Below are positions 45,784 through 54,871 of a stretch of 64,000 bases of DNA, piece by piece. Made by a program: the position numbers and the translations under genes. A model generated the notes under the pieces. The model worked only from the letters and a program-made list of their open reading frames with translations, was not told where the DNA came from and ran no database searches. Origin of the DNA: Anaerolineaceae bacterium (GTDB lineage Bacteria > Chloroflexota > Anaerolineae > Anaerolineales > Anaerolineaceae); assembly GCA_016841525.1 (NCBI GenBank), contig JAENYZ010000003.1, positions 62,001 to 126,000 on the forward strand. The letters run 5' to 3'. Position 1 is the first letter of the stretch; every line of letters starts with the position of its first letter.

Positions 45784-48700
45784 ATGGAACAAATGCCTTT
45801 CAAGATCCATTTATTGGGTCCCGTTGAAATCAAATTCGATGATAAGCCATTGAAAATTCGTCGACGGATTGAGCGTGCTATTCTTTACTTCCTGGCTGCC
45901 GAACACAAACCTGTCAGCCGCACCAAAATAATTGATTTTCTGTGGCCTGACGGTGAACAGACTGACCCGCGGGCCTCCTTACGCACAGCCTTATCCCGAT
46001 TACGCAGAGAGCTTCCAGATCCTGACCTGATCGTCACCGAGCTTGACCTGGTGGGATTGGACATCGATCGCTGCGAAATTGATATTAAAACCTTCGAAAA
46101 TCACTATTATCACTTAAAAAATATTCTGACCGCCTATCAAAGCGATGCGACCTTGCCTGCCACAGTTGTGGACCAAATTGAACAAGCCCTGGATATATGG
46201 CGTGGTAACACCTTCATATCTGGGGACAACTTACTAAATTATCCAGCAGTTGAAAATTGGCGACAGCAGATTAACCGCAAACTAAATCATGATCGAAAAT
46301 TTCTGATAAGCCGCCTGGCTGAGCATTATCTACATGGGGGTAAACCTGAAAGAGCCTTAACCCTGTACATGCTTCTAGGACGTATGGACACCTCGGATAT
46401 TTCCAGCCAATGCGCCGCTCTTGATCTGCTGATCAATTTAGGGCGTCACCAGGATGCTAACAATTATTGTGATACGCTTGAAAATATTTATGAACGCGAA
46501 TACAGCGTTCCCCTCCCTGATGAGATCTTATTTCGCTGCCAGCAAGCCCATTACCGATTAACTCAAAATCATGATGAAGAGAAAAATCAATGGCCAATTC
46601 CCCTCACCATGCAATTACAATTAATCGGACGCCATGAGGAATTGCAGCAGCTTCAGCAAGCCTTTTTCAAAGGGGGCATTGTATCGCTCCAGGGTGAATT
46701 GGGAAGTGGAAAAACGCGGCTTGTTCAAGAATTATTTCAGATCCTCTCTCCAAAGCCCTTCCTAATGCTTGCACCATCGAGAGAAATGGAAAAAAGTCTG
46801 CCATTCTCACCCATCATCCACTGCATGCGGCACAGCCTGCCAGATCATATTTGGGAAGAAATCGATCCTGTTTGGATAAATCACCTCTCTCTGCTTTTGC
46901 CAGAGCTTAGCAGGCTTATAAAAAAAGAAACACAGCCCCCACTATCGCAATTAACCGAAGAGAAACAACATTTATATGAGGGTCTGCAGCATATCTGCCA
47001 GTTCATCACAAAGAAATACGGAAGAATTTTATTCTTTCTGGATGATGCACATTGGGCGGATTCACAAACTTTGCAAGCGCTTTCATATATGATGTCAGAC
47101 AGCTCTTTTGCAAAAAACTGTTTACTGGTGATGGCATCCCGCCCTGAAGAAACCAATCGCGACCTTGAGTCCATGATCAGTCAGTCTTTCCGATCAAAAG
47201 CAATTCAGATCATAAGATTACATGGGTTAAATGAAGGCGAACTGGAAAACCTGGAAAAACAAGTGACAAACAAACTGCCCCCTGAAACATTCACCAGCAA
47301 GTTGTTGCAAGAAACAAACGGGAACCCCTTTTTAGCCATAGAAATCATCCGGGAAATCCTTGAAAGCCAGGGTAATTTCGAGTTGATAGCGGAATCTGGA
47401 ACCCTGCCCCTACCAACAAGCGTTCACAAACTGATCCAAAAACGGCTGTTGCATTTAGACGAATCAGCGCGTCATATCCTCTTATGTGCAGCTGTCTTAG
47501 GGAACGAACTTTCCCTGGGTTTTCTGCAGGCTTTAGCTGAAATCCCACCTTCAAGCCTATCGCAAATTCTTGATCGCCTTTTAAAATCCGGTCTCATCCA
47601 AAGCATGAAAAACAAAACCTCGGGTAAGACGCAAATGCATTTCAGTCATGAAAAATTACGTGAAGTGATCCTGAAAGAAGCATCTGATTTCCAACTACAG
47701 ATCCTTCACCACCAGGCTGCTCAGCACATGGCAGGTGATCCTCAATATTGGGATAAAGCCAGTGTAATAGCCAGGCATTTTCTCTCAGGTGGCGATGAGA
47801 AACAGGCGTTTAAATGGTTCTTAAAGGCTGCAGATCATGCCTGGAATATGGGTTCCGCAAAAGAAGCCCAAAGCGCTTATCTTCAAGCTGAAAAGCTGGT
47901 GGTAAATAATCCAGAAACCCTCATCAATCCAGAAATATTTGTTCAACTTTATAAAAAATGGAGTGATTTTGGCTATCAATCTAACCAGATAGAGCTGGTT
48001 GAACAACTGGGCGCAAAATTACAGCATATTGGTGGCATGGTTAACCACCCCTTATTACTTGGCATGTCACAAATTATCCTGTCCAATGCATGCTTTTTGC
48101 GTCAGAACTTCCACACGGGGTTGGACCTGATCAATTCGGCGATCGAATACATTACATTCGCTGATGACAATGAAGCTCTGATCAAAGCCATCAAAAGGAA
48201 AGGCGTCATCAGTTGGTGGGCGATGGACTTTGACGTTGTTGAAGCCTCTGCCAGGCAGGTGCTTGAAATGTGCCATGATGATTCCTTAAATGAAAACCTG
48301 CGAGTTTCAATGGAATTCAACGCAAAGCACCTGATAAACATGATGCAGTACACCCACGGTCATGCAAACACAGCCTTTCAAACCGCACAAGCACTCTACA
48401 ATCAATATTTCCACAAACTCAAACCTTTTGATAGGCTTCGATCCCTATATCTCCTTGGCTATTCAAGTTTGATCTCAGCAGAATTCGAAAAAACCGAACA
48501 CTTCACCAGAAAAGCCTTGGAAATTGCACGCCCTTCTGGCGCCGGGATTATCGTAGAAATCAACCTGGTTATCTTGAGTAAAGCCGAATTGGTTCAGGGA
48601 AAGCTTGACCAGGCATATCAACATGGGCTTCAAGCGCTGCACTCGGCAGAAAAAGCAAACCATACATCCATTATCGTCGCTGCAAATTGCATTTTAGGTG

Positions 48701-49344
48701 ATATTCTGTACGCCGTTAGAAACGTCACTGCTGCTGCCCAGTATTACCGGATTGGTCAAATTCGTGAAGGCTTATCCAATCTCTCCTTCTATGGCATCGA
48801 GAACCAAATCCATTTAGCACATTTGCTGGCATGGACAGGGCAAATTTCAGAGGCAAGAAACATTCTGCATAACTGCATGGACTATTCTAAAAAATTTAAA
48901 TTAGAACAATTTTATGTAGATGAATTGCTGGTATTCGGATATTGCGATTTTCATGAAAACAAGCTTGAGACTGCTGAAGAAAAATTCAATAAAGCCATTC
49001 AGGCGGCTGGAACGATTGGCCTACAGCTGGAATTAAGTTTGGGTAAACTTTCACTGGCAAGGCTGAAGATGTCAAAGAAAGAATATGCAGCAGCCCGGAA
49101 ACTATTAAACGAAAGTCTAGAGATTTCACAACAAAGAAATATGGCATGGCAGATTGGCTATGGTTTGGAACTTTCTATGCGGCTGGATAAAATCAATCAT
49201 CAGGCTGAATTATTAAATCAGCATCAAACTGCCTATCTGGACCATATCAAAAAAATTAAAGAAAATATGCAATCTGAAGCCCTCAGGAAAGAATTTTCCG
49301 AAGCAAGAAAAGTATGGGACCAAGAGCACCATTTCCCCTCATAA
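45784..49344 (+). CDS. SARP-type transcriptional activator with AAA and TPR regions
   Basis: A 1186-residue regulator. Residues about 5-100 form the winged-helix DNA-binding head of SARP proteins (FKIHLLGPVEIKFDD, then FLWPDGEQTDPRASLRTAL). A bacterial transcriptional activation domain follows to about 265. The AAA-type ATPase has Walker A GELGSGKTRL near 303 and Walker B ILFFLDDAHWAD near 418. From about 600 to 1150 there are helical tetratricopeptide-like repeats (QAYQHGLQALHSAEKANH, KLETAEEKFNKAIQAAG). This is the layout of large MalT/SARP regulators that sense a ligand with the repeats. The target genes are unknown; nothing adjacent shows a binding site. Confidence 0.88.
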   Translation: MEQMPFKIHLLGPVEIKFDDKPLKIRRRIERAILYFLAAEHKPVSRTKIIDFLWPDGEQTDPRASLRTALSRLRRELPDPDLIVTELDLVGLDIDRCEIDIKTFENHYYHLKNILTAYQSDATLPATVVDQIEQALDIWRGNTFISGDNLLNYPAVENWRQQINRKLNHDRKFLISRLAEHYLHGGKPERALTLYMLLGRMDTSDISSQCAALDLLINLGRHQDANNYCDTLENIYEREYSVPLPDEILFRCQQAHYRLTQNHDEEKNQWPIPLTMQLQLIGRHEELQQLQQAFFKGGIVSLQGELGSGKTRLVQELFQILSPKPFLMLAPSREMEKSLPFSPIIHCMRHSLPDHIWEEIDPVWINHLSLLLPELSRLIKKETQPPLSQLTEEKQHLYEGLQHICQFITKKYGRILFFLDDAHWADSQTLQALSYMMSDSSFAKNCLLVMASRPEETNRDLESMISQSFRSKAIQIIRLHGLNEGELENLEKQVTNKLPPETFTSKLLQETNGNPFLAIEIIREILESQGNFELIAESGTLPLPTSVHKLIQKRLLHLDESARHILLCAAVLGNELSLGFLQALAEIPPSSLSQILDRLLKSGLIQSMKNKTSGKTQMHFSHEKLREVILKEASDFQLQILHHQAAQHMAGDPQYWDKASVIARHFLSGGDEKQAFKWFLKAADHAWNMGSAKEAQSAYLQAEKLVVNNPETLINPEIFVQLYKKWSDFGYQSNQIELVEQLGAKLQHIGGMVNHPLLLGMSQIILSNACFLRQNFHTGLDLINSAIEYITFADDNEALIKAIKRKGVISWWAMDFDVVEASARQVLEMCHDDSLNENLRVSMEFNAKHLINMMQYTHGHANTAFQTAQALYNQYFHKLKPFDRLRSLYLLGYSSLISAEFEKTEHFTRKALEIARPSGAGIIVEINLVILSKAELVQGKLDQAYQHGLQALHSAEKANHTSIIVAANCILGDILYAVRNVTAAAQYYRIGQIREGLSNLSFYGIENQIHLAHLLAWTGQISEARNILHNCMDYSKKFKLEQFYVDELLVFGYCDFHENKLETAEEKFNKAIQAAGTIGLQLELSLGKLSLARLKMSKKEYAAARKLLNESLEISQQRNMAWQIGYGLELSMRLDKINHQAELLNQHQTAYLDHIKKIKENMQSEALRKEFSEARKVWDQEHHFPS

Positions 49345-49408
49345 ATGTCTACGTTTTGGTAACGCTTAAGTGATATGCTTATTTAGGTCAAAAGAAACTA
49401 GAGAACGG

Positions 49409-49485
49409 GCGCATGGCCGAGGGGTCCATGTGCAAAAGAACCGGCAATGCCAAGGGAGACAGATTTGCAATGTCGGTTCTTTTTT
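49409..49485 (+). ncRNA. Candidate structured RNA ending in a terminator
   Basis: Two hairpins abut. GCGCATGG/CCATGTGC (49409-49433, one G-U pair, 9-base loop) is followed at once by AAAAGAACCGGCA/TGTCGGTTCTTTT (49434-49483, 13 bp with one G-U, 24-base loop) and a T-run. The second is a good plus-strand terminator and may also end mutS2 on the other strand. The first hairpin suggests more than a terminator, perhaps a structured 3' end of the SARP message or a small RNA. No known RNA family is recognised. Confidence 0.4.
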
Positions 49486-49487
49486 AT

Positions 49488-51881
49488 TTAATTTCCCTTT
49501 AGATGCCCAATGGTCACACCATCGCCGCCTTCCGCCTGGCTGCCGCTTTCATAACGCGCCACATGCGGATTGCTTCCCAATGCCTCACGCACAGACTCTC
49601 GCAAACGCCCCGTACCTTTGCCGTGAATAATGCGCACATAAGGCAAGCCTGCCAGGTAAGCTTTTTCCAAGTACCTGTCCATCATCTCCAGACCTTCATC
49701 GACCCTGTTTCCACGAATATCCAGCTCAACGCCCGGCGATTCATGCGCATGTGGTAAGGTGATTTTGCCCTTTTTAACCTTTGGCGGTTCTTTCTCAGTT
49801 GGAACTTCAGGCTCTCCCTTCCGCATCACATCAGAAATTCGAGCTCGTATCCTGAGCATCCCAATCTGAACTTCAACCTCTTCCTCGCCAATCGAAGTAA
49901 CAACGCCGTCCTGGTCAATGGAACGCAAATGCACCTTCTCGCCTAAGCGCAGCGGCCCTTTTGGTTTGCGGATTGGCTTTTCAGGTTCTTTCCTCAAAAC
50001 AGGTTCGGAAACCTTTTCTTCCAGAATTTCAACAACTTCTTCAACCTCATCAACCACCTCTAATGGTTGTCTGGCTTTCGCAAGCTGCCGCCTGAGCATT
50101 TCCATCTCTTCCCGCAATCCCCCCAATTCTGTTTCTGCTTCCTGGCGGGTTTTTTCCATTAATTCAAATCGTTCATCTTCGATCTTGTCCAAACGCGCTG
50201 CCAGTTCATTTCTGATCGATTCGGTGTCCTGACGCGCTTTGTCCGCTTCTTCCCGGGCTTTACGTGCCAAATCTCGCTGGTGATGAATCTCATCCAATAA
50301 GTCTTCCGCTCGCAGATCTGCAGGATTGATCTCTGCCCGGGCAGCATTGATGATTGATCCTGGCAAGCCCAACCTCTCAGCAATCGCCAGGGCATTAGAC
50401 CGGCCAGGCAAGCCAATGGTCAGATGGTAGGTTGGTTTCAATGTTTTCAAGTTGAACTCAACACTGGCGTTTAACACCCCATCCGTTGTGTGTGCATAGG
50501 CTTTTAGCTCCGGGTAATGTGTGGCGATCATGCTGGTGATGCTTCGATCCAGCAGGTGCGTCATCACCGCTCTCGCCAATGCGGACCCTTCTTGCGGGTC
50601 TGTCCCAGCGCCAAGTTCATCCAGCAGCACCAGGGATTGTGCATCTGCCTTTTTCAAGATTTCAACGATATTGGTCACATGCCCTGAAAAAGTAGATAGG
50701 GATTGTTCGATGGATTGTTCATCGCCTATATCCGCAAAGACATCTTTGAAGACGCTCAATTTAGAGCCGGATCCCGCCGGGATCTGCAAGCCGGATTGCG
50801 CCATCAATATCAGCAGTCCGACTGTCTTAAGGGTAACCGTCTTTCCACCGGTATTCGGTCCGGTTATCACCAGGGCGTAGGTCTCAGGGTCCAAATCTAC
50901 ATCAATCGGGACGACGTTTTCAGGGTCCAGCAGGGGGTGACGCGCTTTGTAAAGACGAATGGTACTTCCAGGGTGTTTTCCTTGGCGTTCAGCGAAAGGC
51001 ACCAATTCAGGCTCGCTTGCATCCTGGTCTTCTGCATAACGAGCACACATCAATGCCACATCAAGCTCTGCCATCACTTCAACCATGACGATCAAAGCAT
51101 CCGCATGAAGCGCCACTGCACTGCTCAGTTCTGCAAGGATCCTTCGAACCTCATCCCGTTCAGCCAGTTCCAATTCCTTATAGCGGTTGTTCCATTCGAC
51201 CACAGCCAGGGGCTCAATGAACAGCGTAGCGCCTGAGGCAGATTGATCATGTATCACCGCTTTTATCCGCCCTTTGAACTCCGCCCGAAGGGGGATGACA
51301 TTACGGCCGTTACGCTGCGTGATGATCGGTTCCTGAAGCATGCGGGCTGTGCTCTGGTCTGAGATAAAGCGCTGCATGCGAGCCATCATGCGCTCATAGG
51401 TGATCTTCATTTCATTGCGAATCTCAGAAAGCTTCTGCGAAGCGGAATCTAACACATCGCCGCGATCGGAGATCGTTTTGCTGATACGGTCGACCAGTCC
51501 CAAACCTATGGGCAGGGCATCTGCCAGGCTGGAAAGGTTGGGAACCTCCTCTGCCATATTTTCAAGAACCCTGCGTACTCTTCTGGAAACAATCAAGGTA
51601 TGTTTGATCGCCAGCAAGTCCTCTGGTTCTAATACGCCATCACGCCTTGCCAGCCCTACCTGCGGTCGAATATCACTGGCATTCTGAAAAGAAAAATCCG
51701 TGTCCAGTGATAACAAGTACTTTGCTTCACGCGTTGCTGCTTGTCGCATGTGCGCTTTTTCGATATTCGGTGTAGGTTTGAGCTTGCGCGCTAAGTCAGC
51801 CGACGCGGTGAAATCCGCATAGGTCACCAACCTGGCGATGATTTTATTGTATTCAAGGGTGGACAGGGCTTTTTGGTTCAT
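49488..51881 (-). CDS. mutS2: Endonuclease MutS2
   Basis: A 797-residue MutS2, which lacks the mismatch-recognition domain of MutS and acts in recombination control and in rescue of collided ribosomes in some bacteria. Walker A GPNTGGKTVTLKT lies near residue 340, the Q-loop and signature SLSTFSGHVTNI near 395, and Walker B LVLLDELGAGTDP near 420. A long coiled coil (about 520-610) is followed by the C-terminal Smr domain with LDIRGNRVDE and IIHGKGTGRLRESV, the nuclease loop. It lies downstream of the epimerase gene on the same strand, 52 bases apart. Confidence 0.95.
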   Translation of the reverse strand: MNQKALSTLEYNKIIARLVTYADFTASADLARKLKPTPNIEKAHMRQAATREAKYLLSLDTDFSFQNASDIRPQVGLARRDGVLEPEDLLAIKHTLIVSRRVRRVLENMAEEVPNLSSLADALPIGLGLVDRISKTISDRGDVLDSASQKLSEIRNEMKITYERMMARMQRFISDQSTARMLQEPIITQRNGRNVIPLRAEFKGRIKAVIHDQSASGATLFIEPLAVVEWNNRYKELELAERDEVRRILAELSSAVALHADALIVMVEVMAELDVALMCARYAEDQDASEPELVPFAERQGKHPGSTIRLYKARHPLLDPENVVPIDVDLDPETYALVITGPNTGGKTVTLKTVGLLILMAQSGLQIPAGSGSKLSVFKDVFADIGDEQSIEQSLSTFSGHVTNIVEILKKADAQSLVLLDELGAGTDPQEGSALARAVMTHLLDRSITSMIATHYPELKAYAHTTDGVLNASVEFNLKTLKPTYHLTIGLPGRSNALAIAERLGLPGSIINAARAEINPADLRAEDLLDEIHHQRDLARKAREEADKARQDTESIRNELAARLDKIEDERFELMEKTRQEAETELGGLREEMEMLRRQLAKARQPLEVVDEVEEVVEILEEKVSEPVLRKEPEKPIRKPKGPLRLGEKVHLRSIDQDGVVTSIGEEEVEVQIGMLRIRARISDVMRKGEPEVPTEKEPPKVKKGKITLPHAHESPGVELDIRGNRVDEGLEMMDRYLEKAYLAGLPYVRIIHGKGTGRLRESVREALGSNPHVARYESGSQAEGGDGVTIGHLKGN

Positions 51882-51933
51882 GGATAAATAGTAATTAGTG
51901 ATTGGCGAATGGCAATTAGGAATCAGGGATCAG

Positions 51934-52962
51934 TTATCGGCGTTTGTGATAATTGGATAACTCGGCAATCAATTCACCTGTTTGCTGCTTGTAACTTTCA
52001 ATGATCTGGTCATAGAAAGAGAATTTATTCCAGCTTTGAATGCGGTCATTTTCCAAAAGCCAATCGTAAGTTCGTTTTGCGCCGGTCTTCCAATCGACGG
52101 TAACTTTAAAATCCAGGTCAGCTTTGGCAGCGCTGTTATCAAAGATATTGGTATATTGGAAATTGAGATAGGTTGTCATTGCCTGATCCGGAGAGATGCG
52201 CACCAGCAGGTCAGCGGGGATGTGAACAATCGAGGGTTTCGGCGCGCCAATTGCCTCAGCCAGGCGTTCATAGTATTGATTCCAGGTCTGCCATTCTTCA
52301 CCGGTCATATGGTACGCCTTGCCATAAGCCTTTTCATTTCCAAGCGCATTGACAAAAGCCCTGGCAACATCATCAACATGGCAGGAGACCCACAAAGCCT
52401 CGCCATCACCATGGACGATGATCGGCTTTCCTTCTGTAAGGCGATCCAGGAAGTAAGTCTCCCAACCAAAGGTATGAATAATATTCCCGCCTTCACCATA
52501 GGTCGACGCTGGTCGAATGATTGTGACATTAAAATCTTTCGCTTCATGTGCGGCCATAAATAAATCTTCAGCCTTGGCTTTGTTTCGCCCATAATCCGAA
52601 AGAGCATGACGTTCATGGCTTTCAACAACCGGGAAAGTCGCCGGGGGTTTTGTGTAAACATCCACGGTGCTGCAGAAAATTAAATGATTAACACGCCCGG
52701 AAAAGGCGCGAATATCGCTTTCGGCTTGTTTAGGGTTAAAGCAAATCATATCGACGACGGCATCAAACCCTTCAAGCTCAGCCATTTGTGCTTCAAAGGT
52801 CTCGGTGTCATCCCGGTCGCCCTTGATGACCTGGTAGCCTTGGGGAAGGCGCGGTTCAGTCTCCCCACGATTATAAAGAGTCAGTTCATGCCCGGCTTCT
52901 AAGAGCTGCCGGCTGATAGCCGTACTGATCAGTCCTGTACCACCAATGATCAGGATTTTCAT
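51934..52962 (-). CDS. NAD-dependent epimerase/dehydratase
   Basis: A 342-residue extended short-chain dehydrogenase. The nucleotide-binding GGTGLISTAISRQL is at residues 8-21. An active-site-like segment DYGRNKAKAEDLF supplies the YxxxK lysine in the form YGRNK. The fold and the text (VSCHVDDVARAFVNAL) match NAD(P)-dependent sugar-nucleotide-type epimerases, closest by eye to the CSP41/UDP-glucose-4-epimerase-like group. Substrate unknown. The upstream region contains a good GGAGAAAG ribosome site. It precedes mutS2 with only a short A/T-rich spacer that carries a scrap of the dispersed tandem-like repeat. Confidence 0.85.
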   Translation of the reverse strand: MKILIIGGTGLISTAISRQLLEAGHELTLYNRGETEPRLPQGYQVIKGDRDDTETFEAQMAELEGFDAVVDMICFNPKQAESDIRAFSGRVNHLIFCSTVDVYTKPPATFPVVESHERHALSDYGRNKAKAEDLFMAAHEAKDFNVTIIRPASTYGEGGNIIHTFGWETYFLDRLTEGKPIIVHGDGEALWVSCHVDDVARAFVNALGNEKAYGKAYHMTGEEWQTWNQYYERLAEAIGAPKPSIVHIPADLLVRISPDQAMTTYLNFQYTNIFDNSAAKADLDFKVTVDWKTGAKRTYDWLLENDRIQSWNKFSFYDQIIESYKQQTGELIAELSNYHKRR

Positions 52963-53050
52963 AGTCTTTCTCCTCTGAATAAATCATTAGATAATGATAA
53001 AACGAGACTTATTGTACTCAAATGCCTCAATACTGTAAACAAAGGGACCC

Positions 53051-53746
53051 TCATGCTGTAAGCACGACCGGCAGTTCCTTAAGGATCTTGATGCGCTCGG
53101 TGCTTACCTGGCAGCCATAAGCATGAACTTCAACACGCTTTGCATTCACCTCTCGTAATACCTGCGCGAATGCCGGGTCAACCGCCTCAAATGGTGCAAA
53201 TTTTTGGGCATCCTCTCTTTGGGCAATAAACACCACACTGGCGCGATCGCCTGATGCTGCTAAATTAGCCAGTTCACCCAGGTGCTTGCGCCCCCGCGAT
53301 GTCGGCGCATCCGGGAACCGACCAATGCCATCTTCTACATAAGTCACGGATTTGACCTCCACCCAGCAAGCCTCGTTTCCCTCCGATAGACGAAAATCCA
53401 GGCGGCTTTTGCCAAAAGACACTTCACTTTCGATAATGGGGTATTTGAATGCCTTCAACGAGCGATTCTCAACTGCTTCGCTAAACAATTGATTTGCCAA
53501 ATAAGCATTGGTCGAACACAAGCCCCCGTTTTCCAGTTCTGCCAATGCCATGGTGTAGGGTGTCTTCCGATTGGTATCTTCCGACGGTATCAACCAGACA
53601 CGGCACCCCGGACACAGCACGCCTGTCAAACGCCCCGTGGTCGGCACATAGGCAGATGCCAGCCCGCCGCTATCCAGGCGAATCCCGGCTGAAAAGCGAT
53701 TATTGCGTTTAATGAATGTGGCTGGGGTCAGGTCGGGCAATTTCAT
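53051..53746 (-). CDS. sfsA: SfsA-type sugar fermentation protein
   Basis: A 231-residue SfsA homologue, a family with an OB-like N-terminal part and a nuclease-like C-terminal part; in E. coli it affects maltose metabolism gene expression. Visible marks are RFSAGIRL, HTN-like region YVPTTGRLTGVLCPGC, the block SRLDFRLSEG, VEVKSVTYVEDGIGRFPDAPT and RGRKHLGEL. I start at ATG 53746, where its ATG overlaps the stop of the upstream kinase (ATGA); a longer frame would begin inside the kinase gene. Coupling suggests a sugar-related operon (MFS, kinase, SfsA). Confidence 0.9.
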   Translation of the reverse strand: MKLPDLTPATFIKRNNRFSAGIRLDSGGLASAYVPTTGRLTGVLCPGCRVWLIPSEDTNRKTPYTMALAELENGGLCSTNAYLANQLFSEAVENRSLKAFKYPIIESEVSFGKSRLDFRLSEGNEACWVEVKSVTYVEDGIGRFPDAPTSRGRKHLGELANLAASGDRASVVFIAQREDAQKFAPFEAVDPAFAQVLREVNAKRVEVHAYGCQVSTERIKILKELPVVLTA

Positions 53747-54819
53747 GATGCAGTCTCCAATTCCCGAAGAATCTCGGGGTTTGCATCCCAAAAACTGCGC
53801 AGTGCTTCCTGGTCTTTTGACGTACCTGCCGCAGCGGCAAGCTGTAAAGCGGTTTCGGGATCACTGTCCGCTAATAAGCCGGCAAGAAAGCCAGCCAATC
53901 CGTAAACGTAATTATTGAGTATTTTCTGATCTCCAGACGCGAAGACCGGTTCCCGGATTTCACGGTCAAACCAGGCTTCTCCCAGCCCGTACAGACCGCG
54001 ACCCGGTCTCTTCCAGGCGTGTTCGCCATTCGTGCGCAGGTAAAAGCCCTTCTCGCCCAAATTAACCATCAAAATATTCACCCCAAATTTCAAGACGCGT
54101 TCGGACAGCGCATGCAGCAAACCAGGCGAAAGACCTTCAACCCCATCCGCATGCCTGTACTCTGAGTATTGCTGAACGCCTTCGGACTCCAGAAAAAAGA
54201 GGAGCTGCGGGATGTCTGCAATTAAAATATCGACCAGGGGCAATGTGTTTTCAAGGAGGACTGACCAATCCACCGCACCTGCAGCTTCGCCCATGTCAGG
54301 CAAGCCAAAATCCAGGCTCGTGCTCAACCCTTCTCGCCGCACACGCTGCAAAATTGAAACCAGTTCACCGCCGTCTCCCCGGTAGATAGACCGCATCAAT
54401 GCGGGGAAACCAAAGTGAAATAAATCCGCTTCTCGGAGGATATCACGATGAAGATCCGACGCATAAAAGGATTTGTTTGCACCAGGGAAAGAATAACGGG
54501 AGTCACCTATGTTGAGCTGATAAGCCGTTGGCACTGAGGGATCCAGGATCAAACCGTCCACCAGGTTCGGCGCTTTATCTTTGATGACTCTGACGAGGGC
54601 ATCCCCAAAAGGGTCATCCCCCACCTTGCCAATCAACATTGTCGGCACGCCCAGGTGATGCAAAGCCATGGCAAGGTTTGCAAGCCCGCCAATGCTTATT
54701 GCCGCCTGACCAATTTGAACTGCGCCTCTTCCCCCGGGTTCAGACAGTGAAGATTCTTGCAGGGATGAAGAGATATCCAGGCTGAGATACCCGGCAATCA
54801 CTGCTTTCTTAAAAACCAT
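53743..54819 (-). CDS. PfkB-family carbohydrate kinase-like
   Basis: A 358-residue ribokinase-fold protein. It has the N-terminal strand-turn (VIAGYLSLDI), the GG signature (SIGGLANLAMALHHLGVPTMLIGKVGDDPFG) in two parts, and the late ILMVNLGEKGFYLRT. The usual catalytic DTTGAGD box is not recognisable; FASGDQKILNNYVYG occupies that place, keeping only the final GD. The enzyme may therefore have an unusual substrate or reduced activity. GGAGG precedes the ATG. It lies between an MFS transporter (52 bases upstream) and sfsA (4-base overlap), suggesting a sugar or nucleoside uptake and phosphorylation unit. Confidence 0.78.
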   Translation of the reverse strand: MVFKKAVIAGYLSLDISSSLQESSLSEPGGRGAVQIGQAAISIGGLANLAMALHHLGVPTMLIGKVGDDPFGDALVRVIKDKAPNLVDGLILDPSVPTAYQLNIGDSRYSFPGANKSFYASDLHRDILREADLFHFGFPALMRSIYRGDGGELVSILQRVRREGLSTSLDFGLPDMGEAAGAVDWSVLLENTLPLVDILIADIPQLLFFLESEGVQQYSEYRHADGVEGLSPGLLHALSERVLKFGVNILMVNLGEKGFYLRTNGEHAWKRPGRGLYGLGEAWFDREIREPVFASGDQKILNNYVYGLAGFLAGLLADSDPETALQLAAAAGTSKDQEALRSFWDANPEILRELETAS

Positions 54820-54871
54820 ACGATTTTCCTCCAGGATTGAATACCGGGGTTAATCCTACCACCATCGCTGC

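Noticed and set aside
49345-49487. 4.5S/SRP RNA in the gap between the SARP gene and mutS2
   Set aside because: The conserved GGTCAGG...GGAAGCAGCC loop sequence is absent.
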